Below are positions 52,684 to 61,709 of a stretch of 64,000 nt of DNA, one piece after another. The stretch is from Flavobacteriales bacterium. GTDB taxonomy: Bacteria; Bacteroidota; Bacteroidia; Flavobacteriales; UBA7430. Each line of letters starts with the position of its first letter. Within the stretch, counting starts at the first letter, position 1. Position numbers and translations under genes: made by a program. Below the pieces are notes generated by a model. It was given only the letters and a program-made list of their open reading frames with translations. It was not told where the DNA came from and did no database searches. The stretch lies in contig PAMD01000014.1 in the NCBI GenBank assembly GCA_002707145.1, positions 124,001 to 188,000 on the forward strand. The letters run 5' to 3'.

Positions 52684-55296
52684 TCAAATTAAGTTTTCAC
52701 AAAAAGTTTCCATTTTTTTCAAAGCCGACTTAAGTCCTTCAGGACGACTTCCTCCCGCGGTAGCAAAAAATGCTTGTCCCCCTCCGCCTCCGTTAATTTC
52801 TTTTGCTATATCCTTAATAAGTTGTCCTGCATTTAAAGACCTTCTAGCAACAAGATCTTTTGAAATACCAATCGAAATATATGCCTTTTGCCCTATAATC
52901 GCTCCTAATATAATAACTAGGTTTTCTAATTCGCTTTTACATTCAAAAGAAATATCCTTCATTTCTGAGGGTTCTAGATCTACCTCAGCGGATATAAAAT
53001 TGATATCACCTACTACTTTACAAGAGTGAATTAAATCATGTTTAAGACTCTTTATCTTTTCAGCAGAAAATTTTGCTAGTTTTTTTAAAAGAACATCTTT
53101 TTCATCAATTAAGACTTGCAGGCTTTTCACTGGGTCATTTGCATTCTTAAGTAAAGCTCTTACTTCACGAAGATTTTGTTCTTCTTTCGCGAAATAACGA
53201 AAGGCCTCGACTGAAGAAATAGCCTCAATTCTTCGTATTCCAGCAGCGACTCCAGCTTCAGATTTTATTTTCACAAAACCAATTTGACCAGTAGTCGGCG
53301 CGTGGCAGCCTCCACACAACTCTACTGAACTACCAAATTTAATCACCCGCACTTGATCTCCATATTTCTCTCCAAAAATCATCATAGCTCGCATTTCTTC
53401 AGCTTTTCGAATTGGGATAGACCTTTTCTCGACCAAGGAAATGTTTTGCTGGATTTTAATATTAACCTCATCTTCAACTTTCTGAATATCAATAGCTGAC
53501 ATCTTTGAAAAATGTGAAAAATCAAAGCGAAGATACTGGTCATTAACAAAAGAACCCTTCTGCTCCACATGAGTTCCGAGGATATTTCTCAGTGCATCAT
53601 GCAGTAGATGGGTAGCAGAATGATTATTTTCAATTTGTCTTCTTTTATCAGAATCTACCTGGGCAACAAAATCTGCCCTTGGGTCTAAAGGAAGTTTTTT
53701 TGAAAAATGTACAATTAAATTATTTTCTTTTTTGGTATCATAAATTAGAATAGTATCTGAAGAAGAATGAATGTGACCTTGGTCTCCAATTTGTCCCCCC
53801 CCCTCTGGATAAAAGGGAGTCTGATTAAATACTAATTGAAAAAAATACCCCCCCTTTTTTTTGACTTTTCTATATTGACTAATTCTAATATTGGAACTCA
53901 GCGAATCATAGCCTATGAAATTAGTTTCAGTTGACATTAATTTTACCCAATCTTCAGTTTCTACCTGTGAAGCCATTCTAGCCCTATCTTTTTGTTTAGC
54001 CATTTCTATAGTAAAACTATCCATATCAACAGACCTACCTCTCTCAGATAGAATTAATTCTGTTAAATCAATTGGGAAACCAAAAGTATCGTATAACTCA
54101 AAAGCCTTTGCTCCATCAATCACATTAGATGAAGAAGATCTTAATACGTCCTCTATTCTACTTAAACCATTTTCTAAGGTGTGCATAAAAGATTTTTCCT
54201 CTTCTTCTATTACACTTTCCACCAAAGGTTGTTGTTTTTTAATTTCTGGATAAAAATCGCCCATCTGATCTACTAAAACAGATACAAGACGATAGATAAA
54301 GGGGGCCTTCAAATTCAAAAATGTAAAACCATACCGAACTGCTCTTCGAAGAATTCGTCTAATTACGTATCCTGCTCCAGTATTCGAGGGCAACTGACCG
54401 TCAGAAATAGCAAAGGTAATAGCTCGAACGTGATCTGCAATTACACGCAAAGCAATATCTACTTTTTCATCCTCACCGTAAGTTAGGCCTGTAATAGAAG
54501 TCAATTTAACAATAAGAGGAGAAAAAATATCAGTGTCATAGTTTGACTTTTTTTCCTGCAGAGCCATTGCTAAACGTTCAAACCCCATCCCAGTATCTAC
54601 ATGTTTATTTGGTAAAGCTTCTAATGCACCACTGGATATTCTATTATATTGCATAAAAACCAAATTCCACACTTCTACAACCTGCGGGTGGTCTTGATTG
54701 ACTAACTCTTTAGCATCTGTCTGGGATCTTTCTTGATCTGACCTTAAATCAATATGTATTTCGGAGCAAGGACCACATGGACCAACTTCTCCCATTTCCC
54801 AAAAGTTATCTTTTTTGTTTCCATCTAGGATGCGATCTTCGATAATATGGGCTTTCCAATAATCAAAAGACTCGATATCTTTACCTAATTGGTCTTCTGG
54901 CGCCCCCTCAAAGACTGTTACATAAAGTCGGTCCGGGTCTATGCCGTATACTTTTGTAAGTAACTCCCAAGCCCAATCAATAGCTTCTTTTTTAAAATAA
55001 TCACCAAATGACCAATTACCCAACATTTCAAACATGGTATGATGATAGGTATCATGACCTACCTCTTCTAAATCATTGTGCTTGCCGGAAACTCTAAGAC
55101 ACTTCTGACTATTCGCTACGCGAGTACTTTTCACTTCACTAATCCCAAGAAATAAATCTTTAAATTGATTCATTCCAGCATTTGTAAACATTAATGTGGG
55201 ATCGTTTTTTATAACAATAGGAGAAGAGTTAACAAAAGTATGGCCTTTTTCCTCAAAAAAGTCCAAAAACTTTTTTCTTATTTGCTGAGACTTCAT
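52684..55296 (-). CDS. alaS: Alanyl-tRNA synthetase
   Basis: 870 residues. Class II core (KFLDFFEEKGHTFVNSSPI, MFTNAGMNQFKDLFLG, GNWSFGDYFKKEAIDWAWELLT, MGFERLAMALQ), then the editing domain with HSATHLLHDALRNIL and GGCHAPTTGQIG, and the C-terminal DHHA1 part ending NGGGGGQAFFATAGG. Charges tRNA-Ala and removes mischarged Ser and Gly. Contains two unusual C homopolymers (C9 at 53795-53803, C7 followed by T8 near 53848) in an otherwise AT-rich gene. Divergent from the M23 peptidase. Confidence 0.97.
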   Translation of the reverse strand: MKSQQIRKKFLDFFEEKGHTFVNSSPIVIKNDPTLMFTNAGMNQFKDLFLGISEVKSTRVANSQKCLRVSGKHNDLEEVGHDTYHHTMFEMLGNWSFGDYFKKEAIDWAWELLTKVYGIDPDRLYVTVFEGAPEDQLGKDIESFDYWKAHIIEDRILDGNKKDNFWEMGEVGPCGPCSEIHIDLRSDQERSQTDAKELVNQDHPQVVEVWNLVFMQYNRISSGALEALPNKHVDTGMGFERLAMALQEKKSNYDTDIFSPLIVKLTSITGLTYGEDEKVDIALRVIADHVRAITFAISDGQLPSNTGAGYVIRRILRRAVRYGFTFLNLKAPFIYRLVSVLVDQMGDFYPEIKKQQPLVESVIEEEEKSFMHTLENGLSRIEDVLRSSSSNVIDGAKAFELYDTFGFPIDLTELILSERGRSVDMDSFTIEMAKQKDRARMASQVETEDWVKLMSTETNFIGYDSLSSNIRISQYRKVKKKGGYFFQLVFNQTPFYPEGGGQIGDQGHIHSSSDTILIYDTKKENNLIVHFSKKLPLDPRADFVAQVDSDKRRQIENNHSATHLLHDALRNILGTHVEQKGSFVNDQYLRFDFSHFSKMSAIDIQKVEDEVNIKIQQNISLVEKRSIPIRKAEEMRAMMIFGEKYGDQVRVIKFGSSVELCGGCHAPTTGQIGFVKIKSEAGVAAGIRRIEAISSVEAFRYFAKEEQNLREVRALLKNANDPVKSLQVLIDEKDVLLKKLAKFSAEKIKSLKHDLIHSCKVVGDINFISAEVDLEPSEMKDISFECKSELENLVIILGAIIGQKAYISIGISKDLVARRSLNAGQLIKDIAKEINGGGGGQAFFATAGGSRPEGLKSALKKMETFCENLI

Positions 55297-55339
55297 GTGA
55301 GTTTATTTAAAAATCCTTTTTATAAAACAAACGCTAAAT

Positions 55340-55353
55340 GGCTCTAATGAGCC
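55340..55353. other. Small hairpin in the alaS 5' region
   Basis: GGCTC-TAAT-GAGCC, a perfect five-base-pair stem, is 43 bases before the alaS ATG on the minus strand. It might be in the alaS leader. No promoter of consensus form was found in the 131-base gap. Confidence 0.3.
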
Positions 55354-55427
55354 TTTATTAAGATTTTCTTAAATTGCAGCGATAATTTGTTTGAACATTT
55401 CAACAAATTTAGCCAAAATTTAAGCAT

Positions 55428-56399
55428 ATGGGCAAGGTTAAATATTATTACGACACAGAAGAATTAGCTTACAAGAAAATTGAGCGCTCAAAAATTAGAA
55501 TTTTTAAGCAGATTCTACTTTTTTTAGTAGGAGCAAACTTACTTGCATTTTCTCTACTCGCTTTATTTTTTACTTTTTTTGACTCACTCAAAGAAAAAGA
55601 ATTACTTCGAGAAATTGAGCAACTTGAGGCACAATATAAATTACTTGATGAAAAAATTACTAATTCCTTTTTGATATTAGATGAAATTCAGGATCGAGAT
55701 GACAATATATATAGGGTTATTTTTGAAGCAGATCCAATTGATGCTAGCATTAGAAAAGCTGGATTTGGGGGAGTTAATCGATATAAAGAATATGAGGGAT
55801 TTAGTCATTCTAATTTGATAATCGATGTAAATAAAAAAGTAGATCAGTTATCTAAAGCCATCTATGTTCAGTCGAAATCCTTTGATGAAGTTCTTGAAAT
55901 GGTAGGTAAAAAAGAGGAAATGCTTTCTCACATCCCAGCCATTCAACCTGTCTCAAATAAGAATTTAAAACGAATGGCCTCAGGCTATGGCTATAGAATC
56001 CACCCTATATATAAGACAAGAAAAATGCACTGGGGAATGGATTTTTCTGCTCCTAAAGGTACTCCAGTATATGCAACTGGTAACGGAAAAATTAGTAAAG
56101 CCATACGCTCTAGACGGGGTTATGGAAACCAAGTTCGAATTGACCATGGATATGGATATGAAACATTTTATGCTCATTTGAATAAATTTACTGTCAAACA
56201 AAACCAAAAAGTATTTCGTGGGGATCTCATTGGATATATCGGAAACTCTGGGACCTCTACAGCTCCTCACCTTCATTATGAAGTTGTAAAAGATAAAAAA
56301 AGAGTAAATCCAGTAAATTATTATTTTAATGATTTAACTGCCGAAGAATTTGATAAAATGCTAAAAATTTCATCCCAAGAGAATCAATCTTTTGACTAA
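55428..56399 (+). CDS. M23-family peptidase (LytM-type), membrane-anchored
   Basis: 323 residues. One membrane helix (QILLFLVGANLLAFSLLALFFTFF) near residue 40, a coiled-coil stretch (LREIEQLEAQYKLLDEKIT), and the peptidase domain at the C-terminus with MASGYGYRIHPIYKTRKMHWGMDFSAPKGTPVYATGNGKI (HxxxD zinc site) and THAHL-type LHYEV. Cuts cross-links in peptidoglycan, or is a regulator when inactive; here the HWGMD and HLHYEV ligands are kept. Overlaps the MerR gene by one base. Confidence 0.9.
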   Translation: MGKVKYYYDTEELAYKKIERSKIRIFKQILLFLVGANLLAFSLLALFFTFFDSLKEKELLREIEQLEAQYKLLDEKITNSFLILDEIQDRDDNIYRVIFEADPIDASIRKAGFGGVNRYKEYEGFSHSNLIIDVNKKVDQLSKAIYVQSKSFDEVLEMVGKKEEMLSHIPAIQPVSNKNLKRMASGYGYRIHPIYKTRKMHWGMDFSAPKGTPVYATGNGKISKAIRSRRGYGNQVRIDHGYGYETFYAHLNKFTVKQNQKVFRGDLIGYIGNSGTSTAPHLHYEVVKDKKRVNPVNYYFNDLTAEEFDKMLKISSQENQSFD

Positions 56400-56743
56400 T
56401 GTATAATATGGTATACAGCAATAAACCGATAAAAAAAATCTATTATTCTATTAGGGAAGTCGCTGATATATTTGATGTGAATAAATCTTTAATTCGATTT
56501 TGGGAAAAAGAATTCAATATTATTAATCCAAAAAAAAACAAGAAAGGAAATCGATTTTTTACTGAAAAAGATATTGAAAACTTCAAAATTATCTTTCATT
56601 TAGTAAAAGAAAGAGGTTATACCCTTGCAGGAGCTAAGAAAAAACTAAGAGAAAATAAACATGACACAATTAGAAACATTGAAATTGTTAATAAACTCAA
56701 GGAAATAAGAGTTCAATTAGTTGCCCTAAGAGAAATCTTATAA
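56399..56743 (+). CDS. MerR-family transcriptional regulator
   Basis: 114 residues. YYSIREVADIFDVNKSLIRFWEKEFNIINPKKNKKGNRFFTEKDIENFKIIFHLVKERGYTLAGAKKKL is a MerR winged-helix DNA-binding domain; the rest is a short helical tail with no effector domain or Cys. It overlaps the M23 stop (TAATG), an arrangement common in Bacteroidetes, so it may control envelope genes. Its last codons overlap the end of the NusG-like gene on the other strand. Target unknown. Confidence 0.88.
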   Translation: MYNMVYSNKPIKKIYYSIREVADIFDVNKSLIRFWEKEFNIINPKKNKKGNRFFTEKDIENFKIIFHLVKERGYTLAGAKKKLRENKHDTIRNIEIVNKLKEIRVQLVALREIL

Positions 56744-57229
56744 TCTGAGAGTCTCCACATTAACCTTGGACATACGAGCAGAAAGTGACATTCCAAGCTG
56801 ATCTATTTTCAAAACAATCTCGTTTTTAGTTTGATACATAACTATCCCTTTAGCCCCCTTAAACACACCTTCTGTAACCTTCAAGGTACTTCCCTGATCA
56901 AATGAATGAACCTGTATACAATCATACTCTCCTAAGAAAGTTTTAATGGCATCTATTTCAACTTGTTTAACTTCCGCAGGTTTACCCAACCAGTAAAGAA
57001 ATCTTACTACTCCTTGCGATTGAAGAATATCTATTTTACTGAACTCTGATTGAACAGATTTAATGAATATGTAAGATTTAAAAATAGGTTCTTCAACCCA
57101 TTTTTTTCGATCAGACCATTGCTTCAATATTCTTTGACACGGGCAGTAAACCTCATATCCCTTTAAGGACAATTGCTCCTGAACTTTTTTCTCACTTCTA
57201 GGCTTCGTGTAAAGAACCATCCAATTCAT
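56738..57229 (-). CDS. NusG-like (UpxY-type) antitermination protein
   Basis: 163 residues. WMVLYTKPRSEKKVQEQLSLKGYEVYCP is the NGN domain start, with PIFKSYIFIK, GVVRFLYWLGKPAEV, and a KOW part GVFKGAKGIVMYQTKNEIVLKIDQLG. UpxY proteins in Bacteroidetes load on RNA polymerase at capsule operon leaders. No polysaccharide operon follows it here (the window's cluster is 13 kb away). Could also be a general NusG paralogue. The 618-base gap upstream holds odd hairpins (see separate entry). Confidence 0.85.
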   Translation of the reverse strand: MNWMVLYTKPRSEKKVQEQLSLKGYEVYCPCQRILKQWSDRKKWVEEPIFKSYIFIKSVQSEFSKIDILQSQGVVRFLYWLGKPAEVKQVEIDAIKTFLGEYDCIQVHSFDQGSTLKVTEGVFKGAKGIVMYQTKNEIVLKIDQLGMSLSARMSKVNVETLRL

Positions 57230-57441
57230 CCTTCAATAGTTTAAGTTAGGTCCATAAAAATATGATTAATTTAATATGGATTCGAAACAATTGAATTTTA
57301 ATTTATTAAAATAATGATTGAACCAAATAAAAAATCCTATTATCGATCAAATCTGTATATCTAGGATCGTATGACCAATCACCCTAAAAAAATATAAATT
57401 TGAGCACAGCATACAAATAATTTTTACATTCCTGACCCTCT

Positions 57442-57528
57442 GTTTTAGACCATCTTGAAAGCATCTTTAAAAAAACTAAAAAGCTATTCAATAGTCTGAA
57501 AAATAGGGTCTAAAACTGTATTTTAGAC
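57442..57528. repeat. Overlapping inverted repeats in a gene-free gap
   Basis: GTTTTAGACC (57442-57451) can pair with GGTCTAAAAC (57507-57516), a perfect ten-base stem over a 55-base loop. The latter's GTCTAAAA (57508-57515) can instead pair with TTTTAGAC (57521-57528), an eight-base stem over five bases. The two folds exclude each other. The remaining gap (57230-57847) has no gene that I can support. Confidence 0.5.
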
Positions 57529-57847
57529 ATAAGAAATTTTGATAAACAATAATATTTCATATAACAAAATCTTTTTAATATTAATATTGTCAGGTTTGTT
57601 GCTATCTAGGGATAGAAATATTTAAAATACTACATATAATTTAGTGAAAATAAATTGTTTTATAGACCAAATCCTCGCATTTGAAGAAAGAAAATGATTT
57701 GGCATTAATCTATATGATAATGACCTAAAAAGAGGCTAGATCGAATATTATATGAAAACAAAAATCATCATTAAAATATGACTTGGAAAATACATGAAGT
57801 AAAAGAACAATAATTCAGCTATGAAAAAACGTTTTTCTAAAATTTTA

Positions 57848-58546
57848 TTATTGTAATCTGAAGTTGACTGGAACTGTAAAACTACAGGGAACTGATTTCC
57901 CTCTTTGCTTTGCTGCTTTCATTTGTGGAATTGAATTCACCAAACGAAGGGCTTCGTTCTTTAAATGCTTATCCTCTCCTCGAACGACGGTTGATTTAGT
58001 AATTCGACCGGCTTTATCAATCACAAACTGAATATATATTTTCTCAGAGACACCCATCTCTTTTGCGATTGCTGGGTATTTGAAATTATTTTTTATGTGT
58101 TTGTTAATACCCCGTTGAAAGCACATATATCGCTCATCTTTAGGAACATCTTCGCAGCCTGGAAAAATTGGTTTATCCTCAACTACCGCAAAATTGAACA
58201 CTTCATCATCTTCTTCTTCCTCTTCAATCTCAATTATTTCATCTTCGTCAGAATCTGTCTCTTCAATTTCAAGTTCTATTTCTATCTCGACATCATCCTC
58301 TACAATCTGAATGATTTCTGGAGGAGGAGGAGGAGGAGGAGGAGGTTTAATTTCTCTCTGCGTAATTGGAATCATCTCTTCATCGTCAAGTGACAACTCC
58401 ATAGTTCCAAGATCAGAGGCTGAATTTTCAAAGCTTTTCCATTCAAAAGCTAAAAGAGAAACAGAAAGAGCAAACACTAAACCAATTTGAACAAAAAGTC
58501 CTCTTTTAATTTCTAAATTTGCTTTTGGGCTCTTTTTAATTTTCAT
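57848..58546 (-). CDS. tonB: TonB-family energy-transducing protein
   Basis: 232 residues. One N-terminal membrane helix (FVQIGLVFALSVSLLAFEW), a rigid segment of nine Pro (~68-76), an unusually acidic stretch (EIEIELEIEETDSDEDEIIEIEEEEEDDE), and a C-terminal domain with KPIFPGCEDVPKDERYMCFQRGINKHIKNNF, IQFVIDKAGRITKSTVVRGEDKHLKNEALRLVNSIPQMKAAKQRGKSVPCSFTVPVNFRL. Links ExbBD to receptors. The acidic run is typical of Bacteroidetes TonB. Nine Pro would call on EF-P. Not next to the exb operon. Confidence 0.93.
   Translation of the reverse strand: MKIKKSPKANLEIKRGLFVQIGLVFALSVSLLAFEWKSFENSASDLGTMELSLDDEEMIPITQREIKPPPPPPPPPEIIQIVEDDVEIEIELEIEETDSDEDEIIEIEEEEEDDEVFNFAVVEDKPIFPGCEDVPKDERYMCFQRGINKHIKNNFKYPAIAKEMGVSEKIYIQFVIDKAGRITKSTVVRGEDKHLKNEALRLVNSIPQMKAAKQRGKSVPCSFTVPVNFRLQ
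58320..58345. repeat. (GGA)n trinucleotide run coding the TonB proline tract
   Basis: Eight GGA units plus GGT on the plus strand, read as CCT/CCA-type proline codons on the coding minus strand. Any gain or loss of units would change the proline number without a frameshift. Confidence 0.8.
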
Positions 58547-58588
58547 AATTCTTTATTTCTGGTATAAAACTAAACAATTAGACAAGGA

Positions 58589-58975
58589 TTACAAAACAGA
58601 TTTGTAATTTAAGCTTTCTAGGATGAAAATGGCAAAAACTGATCCAAGTATATTCATTAATAAATCAGCTAATTCACCAGATCTGTGTGTGGTAAAGTTA
58701 GCCTGAACTATCTCTAAACAAAGTCCAACAAACAAAGCTATTCCAAACACAAAAAAAAATCGAATTTTACTGGATTCCCTACCCCATATATTTGCAATGG
58801 AATACATAAAAAGTAACATGGAAAGAATAAAATAACACATAAAATGTATAATTTTATCTGAATGAATACAGGAGAAAGATTGAGAAGAGGCTTCATCCAC
58901 TATACTTCCGTAAGATATAAGCAGAACAAAAAAAAAGGAAGGCCAAATGGAAGCCAGTAGGGATTGATTAGGCAC
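58589..58975 (-). CDS. VanZ-family membrane protein
   Basis: 128 residues with four helices, ending [26 protein letters not shown], then [38 protein letters not shown] is the VanZ-like pattern (acidic GExxD). Function is unknown outside glycopeptide resistance; a resistance role is not implied. Its start overlaps the gcvH stop by eight bases, so the two are translated together. Located after gcvH in many Bacteroidetes. Confidence 0.85.
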   Translation of the reverse strand: MPNQSLLASIWPSFFFVLLISYGSIVDEASSQSFSCIHSDKIIHFMCYFILSMLLFMYSIANIWGRESSKIRFFFVFGIALFVGLCLEIVQANFTTHRSGELADLLMNILGSVFAIFILESLNYKSVL

Positions 58976-59348
58976 CTACTAAATCTTTGTATTGCTCTGA
59001 TGATAAAAGTTGTAACATTTGTGAAGAATCAGAAAATATTATTTTTATCATCCACCCTTCTCCATAAGGATCTGTATTAACTAAGTCCGGATTTTCCTCT
59101 AAGGACTCATTAAAATCAAGTAATTCTCCTGAAACAGGCATAAAAAGATCAGACACAGTTTTTACAGCTTCAACAGAACCAAAAATTTCTTCTTTATCCA
59201 AATTTTCCCCTATTGTATCAACATCTACAAAAACAATATCTCCAAGTTCTTTTTGAGCAAAATCAGTAATGCCTACTACCAAATGATCTCCATCTTCACG
59301 AATCCATTCGTGATCTTTTGTATACTTTAAGTTTTCTGGTATGTTCAT
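58968..59348 (-). CDS. gcvH: Glycine cleavage system H protein
   Basis: 126 residues. [35 protein letters not shown], the lipoyl-binding segment [19 protein letters not shown] with Lys 63 as the lipoylated residue, and [13 protein letters not shown] near the end. Carries the aminomethyl group between P, T and L proteins. First gene of a gcvH-vanZ pair. gcvT and gcvP are not in the window. Confidence 0.96.
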   Translation of the reverse strand: MNIPENLKYTKDHEWIREDGDHLVVGITDFAQKELGDIVFVDVDTIGENLDKEEIFGSVEAVKTVSDLFMPVSGELLDFNESLEENPDLVNTDPYGEGWMIKIIFSDSSQMLQLLSSEQYKDLVGA

Positions 59349-59365
59349 TCGTTTTAATTTTTTAT

Positions 59366-59392
59366 CAAAAATAGTAAAATCATCTCTCCCAA
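59366..59392 (-). promoter_or_regulatory. Promoter of gcvH
   Basis: Minus-strand TTG (59392-59390) then, 16 bases on, TATTTTTG (59373-59366), both near the Bacteroidetes consensus. The -7 element ends 17 bases before the gcvH ATG. Confidence 0.5.
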
Positions 59393-59531
59393 TTTAAAAA
59401 TACTTTAATAATTACTTATAAATTATAATTTATAAATTTTCTAATTATATAATATATGGATAAATTCTAAATAGATAGATATAATAACATTGTATATTAG
59501 CATTTTTGCTCACCATCATTTATTTAAAATT

Positions 59532-60017
59532 ATGAGAGAACTTTCGATTATCTTTTTTACTTTCTACACAGGCCTTGTATTAGCGCAAGCAAAAAAAAAC
59601 CTTCCCTCTGTAGAGCTCAAATCTCTTGAAGGGAAAACGGTAAATACAATTGATTTTGAAAACAGTGGAGATCCAATCGTCATTAGTTTTTGGGCTACCT
59701 GGTGCAAGCCCTGTGCAAAAGAACTTGACGCTATCTCTGAATTATACGAAGAATGGCAAGACGAATCTGGAGTAAAAGTAATTGCCATTTCCATTGACGA
59801 CTCGAGAAATACAGCCAAAGTAGCTCCCTATGCTAATGGAAAAGATTGGCCTTTTGATATTTATATTGACGCCAATAGCGATTTAAAAAGAGCTTTAAAT
59901 GTAAATGCAATTCCACATACTTTTCTTCTAAATGGGAAAAAAGAAATTATTTGGCAACACACGTCCTATTTTGATGGAGATGAGGAAGAGCTCTATAATG
60001 AAATTTTAAAATTATAA
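59532..60017 (+). CDS. TlpA/ResA-type periplasmic thioredoxin-like protein
   Basis: 161 residues from ATG 59532; a longer TTG/ATG reading adds 14 residues before the signal peptide. The signal peptide ends near LAQA. The thioredoxin fold has the redox pair WATWCKPC (Cys 58 and 61), cis-Pro in NAIPHTFLL. Reduces or moves electrons to periplasmic thiols. It is 9 bases before the DUF6029 gene and part of a run with the CGNC-bearing Omp28 protein, hinting at shared redox work. Confidence 0.9.
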   Translation: MRELSIIFFTFYTGLVLAQAKKNLPSVELKSLEGKTVNTIDFENSGDPIVISFWATWCKPCAKELDAISELYEEWQDESGVKVIAISIDDSRNTAKVAPYANGKDWPFDIYIDANSDLKRALNVNAIPHTFLLNGKKEIIWQHTSYFDGDEEELYNEILKL

Positions 60018-60026
60018 GTACTCCTT

Positions 60027-61682
60027 ATGAAACATAAACTTCTTGTTTTTTTTCTCCTAACAGCAGGTAACCTTTATGCCCAAGGAATTCAAAACGGGCA
60101 GTTGAGTGGAAATTTTCAAAGTGACTTTCAATTATATGTGGAAGATGAGGCACTCAGTTTCAACTTGAACAATCCCAGCTCAGGATTCCCAAATGAACGG
60201 GGATTATCCAACGGGTTCGCAAATTTTCTTTATCTGACTAATAATTTCAGCGCGGGCATCAGATACGAGGCCTATCAAAATGCTCTCCTTGGCTATCCCT
60301 CGGGTTACCAGGGTGAAGATATCACCTATCGCTTTGTTCAATTTGAAAAGGACGGCGTGGACATTACTGTGGGTAATTTTTATGAGCAATTTGGAACCGG
60401 GATGATCTTAAGAGCATACGAGGAAAGAAATCTTGGGTATGATAATGCTTTTGATGGGATTCGAATAAAGTACAGTCCTAAAAATGGAATTTACTTAAAA
60501 TCTTTGGTTGGACGACAGCGGATATTTTTTGATAAATCGGAAGGGCTTATTCGTGGATTAGACACAGAAATTTCTTTAAATGAGTCTTTTTCGATTCTCT
60601 CTGAATCAACCGCAAGAATCACAATAGGAGCCAGCTTTGTTAGTAAGTATCAAGCTGATCTCAATACTCAATATATATTACCAGAAAATGTTGGTTCATG
60701 GGCAAGTAGAATGAACTTAAACCATGGTAAATGGCAGTTTGGAGCGGAATATGTCCACAAATACAATGATCCATCCTCTGCAAACAATTATATTTTTAAA
60801 CCGGGAAATGCTTTATTGTTATCTGGGGCCTACTCAAAAAGAGGATTTGGAATTTCACTAGCTGCAAAGCGCATTGATAATATGGACTTTCGCTCTGAGA
60901 GAGATCAAAATCTCCAGAATGCAATTATCAATTACCTTCCTGCACTGACAAAACAACATGCTTATACCTTAGCAACTATTTATCCCTACGGTACAATCTC
61001 CACGGGAGAAATGGGTTTACAAACTGATCTAAATTATAAATTTAAGAAAAACTCTCTTCTAGGAGGAAAATATGGAATGGGACTAATTGCTAACTTTTCT
61101 AATGTATATGCCATTGACAAGCAAGCTTTGGATTCCAATACTTCTATAGGAGCAAATGGGACAATGGGATATACCTCTGATTTTTTCAAAGTAGGAAAAG
61201 AAAAATATTTTCAAGAATTTAGTTTAGAATTATCCAAAAAAATCAATCGAAAAGTAAAATTCACTGGTACATATATAAATACTGAGTATAACAGTTCTGT
61301 TATCGTAGGATACAAATATTTTGGAATGATTTATGCTGATATTTTTGTGTTTGAAACTCAATACAAGATAAAGCCAAAACATACCTTAAGAGCGGAAGTC
61401 CAACACTTAAAAACAGATCAACATGAAGGAAATTGGGCAATGGCACTAGTTGAATATACTGTTTCCCCTAAATACTTTGTCACTATTCAAAACATGTACA
61501 ATTATGGAAACCAAGTAAACAAACTCAATTACCCTAATCTTACATTTGGATTCAATAAAGGAACTAATAGATTGACTCTAGGATATGGGAAACAGAGAGC
61601 GGGTATTTTTTGTGTTGGAGGAATTTGCCGAAATGTTCCTGCATCAAACGGATTGAGTCTTAATATGACAAGTAGTTTTTAG
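60027..61682 (+). CDS. DUF6029 family outer-membrane barrel-like protein
   Basis: 551 residues. Signal peptide (to residue ~19, ending YAQ), then repeated amphipathic beta-strand patterns (SGNFQSDFQLYVEDEA, FANFLYLTNNFSAGIRYEAYQN, GVDITVGNFYEQFGTGMILRAYEERNLGYDNAFDG) to the C-terminal F, typical of DUF6029, a Bacteroidetes-specific family of unknown role. A conserved-looking Cys pair (GIFCVGGICRN) lies near the C-terminus. Flanked by TlpA-like and Omp28-like genes in one direction. Confidence 0.85.
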   Translation: MKHKLLVFFLLTAGNLYAQGIQNGQLSGNFQSDFQLYVEDEALSFNLNNPSSGFPNERGLSNGFANFLYLTNNFSAGIRYEAYQNALLGYPSGYQGEDITYRFVQFEKDGVDITVGNFYEQFGTGMILRAYEERNLGYDNAFDGIRIKYSPKNGIYLKSLVGRQRIFFDKSEGLIRGLDTEISLNESFSILSESTARITIGASFVSKYQADLNTQYILPENVGSWASRMNLNHGKWQFGAEYVHKYNDPSSANNYIFKPGNALLLSGAYSKRGFGISLAAKRIDNMDFRSERDQNLQNAIINYLPALTKQHAYTLATIYPYGTISTGEMGLQTDLNYKFKKNSLLGGKYGMGLIANFSNVYAIDKQALDSNTSIGANGTMGYTSDFFKVGKEKYFQEFSLELSKKINRKVKFTGTYINTEYNSSVIVGYKYFGMIYADIFVFETQYKIKPKHTLRAEVQHLKTDQHEGNWAMALVEYTVSPKYFVTIQNMYNYGNQVNKLNYPNLTFGFNKGTNRLTLGYGKQRAGIFCVGGICRNVPASNGLSLNMTSSF

Positions 61683-61709
61683 AACAATTCTTTATTTAAT
61701 ATTTCTATC

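Noticed and set aside
56738..57229. UpxY antiterminator controlling a capsule operon in the window
   Set aside because: The gene is followed by a converging gene, and the polysaccharide block lies 13 kb away, so no direct link can be supported.
58320..58345. GGA trinucleotide run as a phase-variation switch
   Set aside because: Changes in unit number stay in frame and only alter proline length, so no on/off switching is expected.
57848..58546. Acidic repeats of TonB as a fused second domain
   Set aside because: Low-complexity Glu/Ile stretches are a common linker in Bacteroidetes TonB proteins.
58589..58975. Glycopeptide-resistance gene vanZ
   Set aside because: The VanZ-like fold is widespread; without vanA, vanH or vanX genes there is no ground for a resistance call.
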